This document shows positions 48,865-59,100 of a DNA stretch of 64,000 nt, piece by piece (position 1 is the stretch's first letter; every line of letters begins with the position of its first letter). The notes under the pieces are model-generated. The model saw only the letters and a program-made list of their open reading frames with translations, was not told where the DNA came from and searched no databases. Both the position numbers and the translations under genes were made by a program. This DNA comes from Multifurca ochricompacta (Eukaryota; Basidiomycota; Agaricomycetes; Russulales; Russulaceae): contig WTXG01000008.1 in the NCBI GenBank assembly GCA_022496185.1, positions 62,001-126,000 of the forward strand, in the 5' to 3' direction.

Positions 48865-50027
48865 GGGGTTAAATGCTGAACCAAACCTGTAATCACTCGA
48901 GAAGGTCTTAAACGATTATCTGTAGCTTGTATGAGGGGGGTGAAAGAGCAGAATGGATAGGATGATGAGGATTGAAGATTGAAAGAAACAAGCAAGTGGG
49001 AAATGGACTGGACTGGACTGGACTGGTTGGTAGCCCCTCAGCCTCAGCTTAGGCGGCTGGCACGGACGCGGTCAGCTCAGTATCATGACGTCATTAACTA
49101 CGTATGATTATTCTCCGTGAGTATAAGTATACGTTGAATGTCCACCCACATCCAATCATCTGCTCATGGGGCGCATCCAGGGCCTCCTTAGCGGTAGTCC
49201 ATTCGATTTTGTATATGAATATAACAGTGGATTCGAGGGGAAGAGAAATTATGGGAGGGGTCATGGCAGGTCACGTGCGTTGGTCATGGGCCTGTTGGCA
49301 CTTATTTTACTGGTGGTCGTTGTGAATGTGAGGTGAGAGAGAACAGAGGCAGAGCATCCAGCCTACAAAATAGCCCTGCATTTCTAACCACTATGCCCCT
49401 TCGACGATAGTAATCGTGCAACCTTCCGATGTCCTGCTTCTAACGCTACTGAGAATGGAGTTCAACCCTGATTGTCCCCATTTGTCTAGATTAGATGGTC
49501 CCGAAGTCACCATACTATGATGCATTGTATAAGAGAGCCCTGGTATGGGCATTTACATCCGCATCCGCACCTTGCTGAATTTCAAGGCATCCCCCTGTTG
49601 GTGCGCGGTGTAACGAAGTCGAGCCCAAGGGGTTTCTGGCATTCAAGTTAGCACCGTACTGCAGTAATAACTTTCTGCAATGTCAACATAACCCCATTCG
49701 GAAGAATAGTGCAATCGTAAGTACGACGTTGGCGAATCGGCTATACGGTGAAAGAGCGCAGACACTGTGATCAGAGAATAACCTTAACCCTTAACCAGGG
49801 AGAAAAGATAGGGAATGAAAGAGGAAACGAAACGAAAGAAACGAAAGCCGCATATAAAGAGAGCTGAGACGTGAAATGAAAACGCGGCGGGCTGAAGACG
49901 TGGACGACCTAGTGAAAGGCAATTTTGAGTATTCGAAACGTCTGGGACTACGTCAATTATAGAGTTAATACAGGTTCCGCGAACGCTATTCGTGTCCCCC
50001 CTTCTTTTAAGCCCACATAAAAGGCTG
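48865..50027. other. Intergenic region containing an ankyrin relic
   Basis: Apart from the ankyrin relic at 49361-49720 and short GGACT repeats near 49005, nothing is recognised. The right edge is the 3' region of the Dbp5 gene. Confidence 0.4.
49361..49720 (-). pseudogene. Ankyrin-repeat relic
   Basis: Reading leftwards on the minus strand with frame changes: LHYSSEWGYVDIAE, LLLQYGANLNARNPLGSTSL followed by HRAPTGGCLEIQQGADA, then GDNQG-stop-TPFSVALEAGHRKVARLL. These are ankyrin repeat cores (GANLNAR, TPFSVALEAGH) broken by stops and shifts. The final helix GHRKVARLLSS resembles the end of the STAND gene at about 43440 (GHRKLARFLSYYG), so this is probably the tail of a lost paralogue. No NACHT part is visible nearby. 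Confidence 0.7.
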
Positions 50028-51958
50028 TTACTTCATAGATTTCTTCATTTGCTGCACAATCCCATGCTCATGTGAGCGCAGTCAAAGAGAGGAACCTGTT
50101 GACGTGTGCGTACCTCCTCCATGACGTCAAGGTCAGTCGTTTGGATGCGCTCGATGGGTTTGCCTGTCGCCTTCTCAATTATCCCCATCTGTACCCACGT
50201 ATTCTGGTCATGTACAAAATTGATCGAGATACCCTTGCGGCCGAAGCGTCCCGTTCGTCCTAGAGACCACATCCTCTGTTAACGGAAATGCGACACATTG
50301 CAAACAGACACGTACCAATACGATGGATATATGTCTCTATATCTGGCTGCGGATCTCCGCCGCCACCTGCTCCCTCGCGATCGTTCATCAAGGGTAGATC
50401 ATAGTTCACCACCATGTTGACTTGCAGCACGTCGATTCCACGGGAGATCACATTTGTGGTAATCAAGACCTTCTCTCGGCCCTCCCTGAACCCATCGATT
50501 ATCGCATCGCGCTCGGCGCCCTCCTTGGCGCCATGAAGTGAAGCGACCTTGTGGCCCTCTGTGGTCATACGTTGCGCAATGCGATCCGCTGTGCGTCGCT
50601 GCTGACAAAAGATAATGCTCTGCCCGACGGTAAGCAGCTGATAAAGTGAAACGAGGACATCGTATTTGTGCTCCTCGCTTCTGCAATCCATGTAGAACTG
50701 CTTGATCGAGTCGACTGCCAGCTCGTTCCGTTGTAGCTCGATCTTGTTCGCGTTGGGTGCGAACTTAGATGCGAAGGTGCGTACATGGTCAGGGAAGGTG
50801 GCAGAGAAGAGAATAATTTGTGTCTGTCCATTCCGCGGAAGCATACTGGACAATGATCAGAATGCACTGCAGTGCAGTGATTGTACACAACATCCATACA
50901 CACTTTTTAACCCGTAACGTCTGGTCTCCTAGTCCATCTTTATCCAACATGTTATCCGCTTCATCGAGGACGAACACTTTCACGTCCGACACGTCAATGA
51001 CACGCCGGCGAATGAGGTCCGTCATTGTGCCAGGTGTGCCAACTACAACGTGTGCGGTGATGTTGGTCACGCCTCTTGGTAAATGATCCTTGATAGCATA
51101 TTCCGTCTGGACTGCGGTAAACTTCCCCATCGCAGCAACAACAGACATAATTTGCCGTGCGAGTTCGCGTGAAGGCGCAAGGCATAAAGCTTGTGGCTTG
51201 TTCTTCGCGAAATCGACACGCGAGAGCATCGTGAGGACGAACGCGGCTGTTTTTCCCGTCCCAGATTGTGACTGACCGATCATGTTTTGCGGTCTGCGTT
51301 TGCATGAGATCCGCATCAATAAGGTGGAAAAGGTTCACTCGCGGATCACGTAGGAGAAGAGGTAGAGCGCTCTCTTGGATCTTGGAAGGCCTGGTGAAGC
51401 CCATATCATAGATACCTTTGAGAAGGTCTGCGTGTCTGACGAAGGGTAAGTCTGGGGCTGTATACTGCAACAGATGAAACACACAGCCCGAGCTCTTCAA
51501 ACGACTTTACGCTATACAACGGCGAGCTCTTGTCCTCTTGTTGCTGTGCTAATGTAACCTGGAAGGCGATTTATGGACCCAGCGCTACGCGCCCAGTCGG
51601 CGGCACCCACATGGACTTCAAAAGTAGATTTGATAAGATCGGTCATATCTTTTGAAGGAGCTACTGTTGAGGGGAGCACTCATATCTCATTGTGATCCAT
51701 AAGGGTGATTAAGTGGGGCGGGACGTACCAGCGATGGCATCACTTGCTTTGCTGTCTTCGGAATCAGTGGCATCAGTTGCACCAGCTGCATCAATTGCAC
51801 CAGCTGCATCGGTTGCATCGGTTGCACCGGCTACATCGGTTGCACCAGCTGCACCAGCTAAAACGCTGGGTAAGAGATATAGTACGGCAGGGGATACTGC
51901 TAAATCACACACCTGCCGCTACTGGTGCAGTGTAAAAACCATCAGCATCCTTTTCCAT
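50028..51958 (-). CDS. DBP5: DEAD-box ATP-dependent RNA helicase Dbp5/Rat8
   Basis: Nine exons (51958-51913, 51857-51729, 51663-51611, 51558-51485, 51435-51343, 51293-50904, 50845-50316, 50259-50114, 50051-50028) give 494 residues in one frame. Residues 1-58 include an Ala/Gly/Thr/Asp repeat. The helicase starts with [20 protein letters not shown] and the Q-motif region [17 protein letters not shown]. Motif I is [11 protein letters not shown], Ia PSRELA, II DEAD in [25 protein letters not shown] in [32 protein letters not shown] and [17 protein letters not shown]. The C-terminus ends MEEQMKKSMK. Dbp5 works at the cytoplasmic face of the nuclear pore, where Gle1 and inositol hexakisphosphate stimulate it to remove export factors from mRNA. 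The intron at 51342-51294 is GC-AG. Divergent to the Pof1-like gene, 139 bases away. Confidence 0.95.
51757..51857 (-). repeat. Coding minisatellite in Dbp5 exon 2 (Ala-Gly/Thr-Asp units)
   Basis: Near-identical 9- to 15-base units encode [12 protein letters not shown] and ATDATDA blocks. Lies in the disordered N-terminus, outside the helicase core. Confidence 0.8.
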
Positions 51959-52097
51959 AATTGCGCAATACGATGACGGCGGCCAAGAAACAAAAATAAT
52001 AAAGAGGTAAGCGGTAAGCGTGTAGTAGTTGGTGGTCACGTTTTCAATTCCTTTTAAAGATAGCTGACTCGCCTCCTCCTTGAGGCCTCATTACCTC
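51959..52097. promoter_or_regulatory. Short bidirectional promoter between DBP5 and the Pof1-like gene
   Basis: Only 139 bases (or 196, if the later start at 52155 is used) separate the two divergent start codons, so both promoters must share this space or overlap the 5' leaders. No distinct TATA or known operator is seen. Confidence 0.45.
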
Positions 52098-52976
52098 ATG
52101 CTAGTGTGTGCATCGCATCGAAACATAAATATCGCCCGATATCCGATTCGCTCCATGTCGACCGTAACTAATCTCGTTAACGCCGCTCTCAGTCGTTTAC
52201 AAGCAGGAACAACTACGGTCGAGTTCATACATAAACCTTACTCAAGCTGGCCATACTCACGACACGGTCCTCACTCACTTAAAGACTCAGCCATCGCTAC
52301 AGGCGTCTCCGCGTTCCGGATAACCGTCCTCGACTCGTCCTTTAACCCACCGACACTCTCCCATCGTGCTCTCGCCTTGCTTCCGGCAGCAGATTCTGCG
52401 GCAGACGCCCGGCTGCTCCTCTTGAGCGTGCGCAACGCTGACAAAACACCGCGCCCTGGGGATGCTTCGCCCTCGCAGCGCGTAGAGATGATGGTGCGCC
52501 TCGCCGGCGATGTTAACGCTGCTGTTGCGCTTGTCGATGCACCGACTTTCATTCATAAAGCAGAGCGGCTGCGCACTGCGCTTCCCGCTGGAGCTCAACT
52601 CTCGTTTGTACAAGGGATTGACACGCTCGAGCGCTTTCTCTCGCCTCAATATTACGGTGACGGTTCCCTTGAGACTATGCATGCCGCCTTGCGACGCTTT
52701 TTTGCCCCTGAGGGCGATGACGCTCGTCTCGTCTGCGCTCGACGCGCGATGGGGCCAGCAGACCTCCGTGGAGAATCTGTCATCATTGAAGCGGCGCAAG
52801 AGTGGTTGCAAGCTGACCGCATAAGCATCGTGGACATAGATAGTGAGCTCCAAACATTCAGCTCCAGTGAAGTTCGCGCAAAAGTGCGAGCTAGGGATGA
52901 CTCTTGGCGCCGGATGGTCCCTGATGTTATCGCAGACTACATTGAGGAACAAAATTTGTTCTTAGATCTAACCTGA
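52098..52976 (+). CDS. Pof1-like nicotinamide mononucleotide adenylyltransferase
   Basis: A single exon; the in-frame ATG at 52098 gives 292 residues and the one at 52155 (MSTVTNLVNAALSRLQAG) gives 273. The later start fits known family N-termini better; the extra residues are Arg-containing and could be a leader. The nucleotidyltransferase motif DSSFNPPTLSHRALALL holds the conserved Asn-Pro-Pro-Thr and His that bind ATP. LLLSVRNADKTPRPGDASP and QRVEMMVRLAGD follow, then FVQGIDTLERFLSPQYYGD, and the second nucleotide signature SSSEVRAKVRAR sits near the C-terminus. The enzyme would join NMN and ATP to make NAD+. Yeast Pof1 has this short-domain architecture. I am confident of the superfamily and moderately so of the Pof1 branch. 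Confidence 0.85.
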   Translation: MLVCASHRNINIARYPIRSMSTVTNLVNAALSRLQAGTTTVEFIHKPYSSWPYSRHGPHSLKDSAIATGVSAFRITVLDSSFNPPTLSHRALALLPAADSAADARLLLLSVRNADKTPRPGDASPSQRVEMMVRLAGDVNAAVALVDAPTFIHKAERLRTALPAGAQLSFVQGIDTLERFLSPQYYGDGSLETMHAALRRFFAPEGDDARLVCARRAMGPADLRGESVIIEAAQEWLQADRISIVDIDSELQTFSSSEVRAKVRARDDSWRRMVPDVIADYIEEQNLFLDLT

Positions 52977-53154
52977 AAAGTAAACGGTACAATACGCACG
53001 ATCGTCATTGCGAGTTCAGTGACAGTAGAGCCGATGATGAGAAAATGTAAATCTATTGCACAATCATATGCGTACAGAGAGAGAATGCGACAAGATGAGT
53101 GTATGTATACGTGCGATATAATGCGTAAGTCTATGGTCATAACATGCGAGTCCT

Positions 53155-56100
53155 TCATGCAGTTGAAGCTTGAGCGAAGGCAATGGCGACAGTCTGGAAT
53201 CGGCGTTCAGCATAAGTCATCCGGACACGGACGCGAGAAGAGAAACTTACGTCAGAATGGCTCAACGACAGGTGGATTTTAGAGATGCCCTTCTTTTCTG
53301 CTGCAGCCTTAGCCTCTCCATGCAAAGTCACCTCAGGAGCTCCAGCCTCGTTAGGAAGGATCTCGATCTCCTTCATTGCTGCACCCGCGCCCTTGGAAGA
53401 AACGCCAAGCGACTTGAACACAGCCTCCTTGCCTACCCAACGGGCAGCAAACGACGACTGGAATGATGGCTGAGCACGACAGTACGCAATCTCGGCGTCC
53501 GTGAAGTTACGCGACACGAACGTCGGGTTCTCAGAGGGCACGGAAGTAATCAGTTCTACGCAGGGCCATCAATTAAGCGAACTCCCGAAAAGTTCGGTAA
53601 ACACACCTTGGTCAACGCCAACCCCCGCAGTAGAACCAGAGAGCTTGAGCACCTCCTCGATCGCTTTTACATTAGCAAGGTTTGGCTTCACCTCCGCTGG
53701 CTGGCTTTCCTTGAAAGTATAGCTACCCGTCTTCTTGTCCGGCGAGGCACGTGCCAGAGAGTTAAGTAGAATAGGAGTCTCAATCTCGACTGTGTATGGG
53801 GGAGCCTCCTTGATTTTCACCAACGCGTTGGTCGTCATCATCTCCGACATGGCCTTATACGACTTCAGGTAGCGCTCCTTGTGTCGGACTTTGTAAGCCT
53901 CGTATAAAGAGGGTGGGGCTGCAGCGAGTGCGTAGCGTGGATGGACAACGAGAGCTGTTCCCCCAACCTGGCCAAAACCGAATGACGACTGAAGGAGTGT
54001 TAGCCTTACAATTAAGCTTATCAAGGGGGACCACTTGCCATAACACCAGCTGTGATGCCATCGGTCTGAATGGTCTTCGAAGGGAACATTAACAACGAGT
54101 GTTGCTGGAACAGGGCATCGACGTTGTCGGCGTTGCGGTTGCCGGGAACTGTACCGCTCGCAACCGATTGAAGAAGGCCTGCCATCTGCCAAGCCGAAGC
54201 GCCACCCTTGGAGTGACCAACCAGGCTCTTCTGCGCCATGATGGGTACGGCGTTGCCAGGTGTGCGATCAAGTGTCTTCAAAATCGTGTTCCACATGTAC
54301 GTCTCGTTCTTCTCATTGGCCTGGGTGCTAGTGCCGTGGATCGAAAGAACACCAATGTCGTTCGCAGTAAGACCCCACACAGCGAGCGAGCGGCGGAGAG
54401 GGGCAATGCGAGGATCAGCGCCCTCAGAGCTTTGCACGAGCATGCCATAGGTGGCGAGGACATCCTTTTCCTGACGATAAGCCTCGGCCTCAAGGTCGGC
54501 AACCCGGCTGGAGAAGAAGTCGGGATCAACCGCTTCACCCTTGCTCTTGCGGACTTCTACTTCCTCCTTGAGTTGCTCCTGCTCGAAAGCAAGCCAGTCT
54601 CCGATCTGCTTGCGACGGAAGGAGATCTGGCGAGAACGGTAACCAATATCGAGGACTGGAGACGGGTGCTTAGAGCGGGCTTCACGCGCAATGCCAAGTG
54701 CACCGCGACCGGGGGCAGGGATGGAGCGACCAGCTTTGTCACTAGAAAGCGATTAATAACAGTATGTAAATGAAATAGAGGGAGACCTACGTTGACGTGG
54801 AAGTGAAAGCAAGAATGCCGCGAATCGGGCAACCAAGCTCAAGGGCAGTCTTAGCCGACATGACAATATGCACGCCGACACCTTGGGACTCCATGAACTA
54901 TGAAGGGTCATCAGATAAGTGGGCGATATTTCGGTAAAGGGGTGGAGACGCACCCCAGCGCGAGTCGTCGTCGTTGGTCGCGACATCTCCGTAGGCTCGC
55001 GGCCCATAGCAAGCTCAGTCTCAGAGTTACTAGTTGCTTTCATGTTACCAAACTCATAGGAGCCTTCCTCGCAGAGATCGTCGAAGCCTCCGGCGATCAT
55101 GACCTTCGCCTTTCCAGAAAGGATCGTGTCAGTGGCGATCTCCATGGACTGGAGAGCAGTAGCACTGCGCGTGATGTTAAGTTGTCTGTACATTGGCAAG
55201 AGTCTGACTACTCACCAAGCGCCGACTGGAATCTTCACAGGTCCGCTCGAAGACATCAGTAACAAATTGATCCACCCTGCGGTGGTGTTGATGAAACTGT
55301 CCGATGATAAATGAGCAATGTTCATGAAAAAGGGAAGGAAGAGCTCACGTCTCCTGCATGATGTCACTCTGAACCTCCTTCTCGTCCCGGCGTTCCTTGA
55401 ACATCTGCGCCAGGCTGTGCATGCCACCCATACCCGAGCCAAGGCAAGTTCCGACTTCAGAGGGGTGAATGTATTGGTAGAGCTCATATGGGTCGGTGAT
55501 ACCAGCGTGGTTAAGGGCCTCCGCGGTAGCGACAAGCGACCAGAGTGATACACGATCGGTACGTGCAATGATGTCCTCGGGGATGCCGTAGCGTGCGGCA
55601 CTCCACCCGTTGGGGAGTTGGCCAGCGACAAGACGGTTGTAGGAAATGGCCTTCGGAATGTAGATGCGAGCGCCCTTCTTCAGTTTGACGAACCATTGGC
55701 CGCCCTCACCTGCCCAGATATCGCACTTGTCACCGTGTTCCTTCTTGAACTTCTCTGCGTCCGAGTCCGTGACTTCAAGTGGCTCCAGGTCGTGAATGAG
55801 CTCAACCTCCGAATTAAAGACCTTGTGCTTGGGATCATAGCCACGGAATAGCTCCGGCTCTGATGGACACTGTTAAAAATTAAAAGGGGAAACTGGGACA
55901 ACAAGCTCACCGAAGAACCGCACACCCGCATGGTTCAGGATTTCCTTCTCGTACCTGCCACGAACATCCTTGTCATCGATAGGTTCGCCAGTCTTTGCGT
56001 CGACCCAGCCAACATGGAGCGTGCCATCCTTGAGACGACCGTCGAAATGCTTGATGTAACCCATCATCCAAGCCATCTCGATGCATCCCTCGAGGGTCAG

Positions 56101-59100
56101 TCGACCTTTCGCCTCCATCTCCCAACGCGTGCGAGAAGATCCCCATGGTCCGACTTCACCGAAGCCTGAAATCACGATAACTTTGTCAAGATCAATCACA
56201 TCGCGCAGCTGGGCGAGTGATTCGAGGGTGTTTGCTTCAGGAAGTTCTGGGAACTCGAACCGGAAGTTGGCGCGAGGGGTAATGTTAATGGTCTGGAGAA
56301 CGCGCTCGGCTTCAGCGCCATTGATCGCCTTGAATTCAGCAGCGTTATCTCGAGCAATTGCGCGGCGAAGTTCAGCCTTTTGGTTGATGCTGATGCGGAT
56401 ACGGCTAGTGATATCGGCTAAATCGGCGATACGGTCGAAGCCACCGCTTAGATCACCCCAAACTGGCTCGACTTGCGTGATGCTGAATAGAATCGGATGC
56501 ATCAATCCGAGGATATTGAAAGCCATCTCCTTGGCCGAGAAAGTGCGAACACCATGCGTCTCGACTCCCTGGGCGATCATGTTGGATTGATCCATGAGAC
56601 CGGTCCCGCGGGTCCAGCTGAGGTGGGGGAAAAATTCAATATCACGTCCAAGGGTATAAAGGTGGACTTACCCGATGACGGCACCTACAAGGCATAGATA
56701 TTCGCCCCAGCTTTCTGATGACCAGCGGTTGAAGAGCGTCTCGAGAGAGATCTTGGACTCTGAGTACAAGCCATCATTGCCGAAAAGACCGTGGTTCGGC
56801 GACAACGGGAGGACAACTTGAGTAGGGCGAGTGACGATTTGGCGGCTTGCCTTCTTAGTCTTGACGACGCCGAGGAGCCGGAGAAGGTTGACAAGCATAA
56901 TGCGGTGCGCGAGCTCAGATTTATCGTCGAGGCCGTCGATTTCGCGGCCATTCTCAGGAACTGCGGCGAAGGGAATAATGTAGTCGAGATCAAGACCTAG
57001 CGCTGTGTAGATGTAGTCGACAAGTGCCTCCACGTCCTGCTTAGAACCCTGGTTGAATGGGACGACCGTAAGAGCGGAACCACGGCTACCAAAGCGCTGG
57101 AAAACCCCTTGGTAATATTCAACAGTGGCACGACTATAGCGTGAAGTGGTGACAACAACATGAGCACCGCCGGACAGAAGGCCCTTGAGGATTTCGACAC
57201 CAATAGAACCCTTGCCAACACCTGTGATAAGGGCATTCTTGTCTTTGAATGTCGTACCGGATGTTGCAATCTCATGAAGAACATCAAGGTACACCCCTGT
57301 GAGATTAGAGCTGTACTCCCACTGAGTGCCGACTCGACGCTTCAGATGAAGAAGAGGGATCTTGTCAGCCGACACGGAGGTGATACCTGAGACTTGAGGC
57401 CGCAAGAATTGAGACGAGGAACGACGACTACGAGGTACACCTGGGCGTGGGCGGTTGTCAGGAGTCTTGCGCAGCGAACGGACTACGCCATCGTAGAGTG
57501 CTTTGATGCGGTTCTTCTGCTCCTCGCTGATTTCGGGCTGCGACTTGACGACGTTCCAAAGCTTCACAACGTCATCCTGAATCTTCTGAATATTGACGGA
57601 GCCAGAAATCTGGTCGGAGCTTGCCATCTCCTCAACATACGCTTCGAGTTTGCGGACATTCTCCCGGTTGACCTCGGAGTAGACGATCTCACCCTTCTCG
57701 GTAATCTCAGTATGAGGCGCAGTGGGGAAAGTGACTAATAGACGTTTGAGAAATTGGCATCGAAATTCATACGAGTACTCACCATCTTTGTATAACGGTG
57801 GCTGGCCAACGACGCCACGGCAGTTGTCCAAGAGCTCTTGGCCAAGTTTCTTCGCAGTTGCATACGTCTCACCCTTGGAGGGGTCACAACGGTTGACCAT
57901 AAACTCCATGAACTTGATAAGATCAGGGTCGGCGCGATTCATAATGGCAATGCAGCGGGCGGTGATCTCGCGATCAACAGTTGTAAGCCGACCAAAGAGA
58001 ATGTCGTAGAACATGAGAATCGCGTCCTGGCGGACCCAGTTCCACGAGGAATCGAAATGGCGAGCCTTAAGCGCATCAAAGACGGGCTGGATACCGTCAA
58101 CGTAGGTGTCGCCGTGCTCACGTGCAATGTTATCAAGCCGAGCTTGAAGCCGCGCCGAGTTGGCCTTTTCCTTGTCATAAAGAATCTCACCTAGGCGAGG
58201 GTCGCGTTTCAGATAGCGAGAGTAAAGATTTATTTGCTGATGCGCGAAGTCGTGCTGTTCGGCTTGGAATTTGAGGAACTCTTCACTGTTCATGACAGCA
58301 CCCCCGGAGGAGCCTCCAGCCGCACCGCTGGCACCGCCAGTAGATAGGGTAATGCCCACGCGTTGAGCGTAGACTTGCGCAGCAGCGTCCAGCCATGCCT
58401 TGCCTTCGGCCTCGGAGCCAAGACGTTTCGCCGGCTCCATGGTGGTAGCAACGAGAAGCACGGCGTCGGCACGTTGAGGTCCCAAACCCCATGTCTTGGA
58501 GAGGTGAGCTTTGGCGCTAGATATGTTGAAGCCGCCTGGCATCTTACCACCGATGGCACGCGACATAAGGCCAGTTGAGTACTTGCCAAGATTACCAGAG
58601 TGTCCAGACGCAAGAGCGGCACCGAGCTCTTCAAGTGGGAGTTCCTCGCCCTTGTCAGGAGCAGACGAGAACTCGCCCTGGAGGTCACCCATGATCTCAT
58701 TTTGTAGCGTTGACTTGCCGTTGGAGAGGTCCTTGATTGACTTCGAGAGAGGAATTTCGCTGAGTTGCTTCTTCAGCTTCTGGGAAACGATTGCAGCGAG
58801 GATGTCCACGGCACGAATTGGGACGTCTTCGATGCTAGCAGCAGGGCCCGCGGCAGCTGGAGTAACTACGACTGGAGCGGCCACCAAGGGTGCAGGCGCG
58901 GGCGCTGCAGTCTCGGCAGGAGTTTCTTGTTCGGAGGATGTCTCGGGTGCGTCTTCGAACTGATAATATATTTCCTTCTGGTCCTTGGATGCACAGAACA
59001 CGCTGCGTACAAGGCCGGTCGAGTCATCCTTGGTCTCGTACTTAGCCTTGCGCGTACGGGTAGCCATACCAGTGAGTGTCGGAGATGGACCGATCTCGAT

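Noticed and set aside
49388..49420. TAGTGGTTAG on the minus strand, resembling a tRNA A box
   Set aside because: No B box or cloverleaf follows; the stretch is part of a decayed ankyrin coding sequence.
52287..52952. 221-codon minus-strand open frame
   Set aside because: Shadow of the Pof1-like gene, which carries clear nucleotidyltransferase motifs on the plus strand.
54099..54773. 224-codon plus-strand open frame
   Set aside because: Antisense shadow of the FAS ketosynthase exon.
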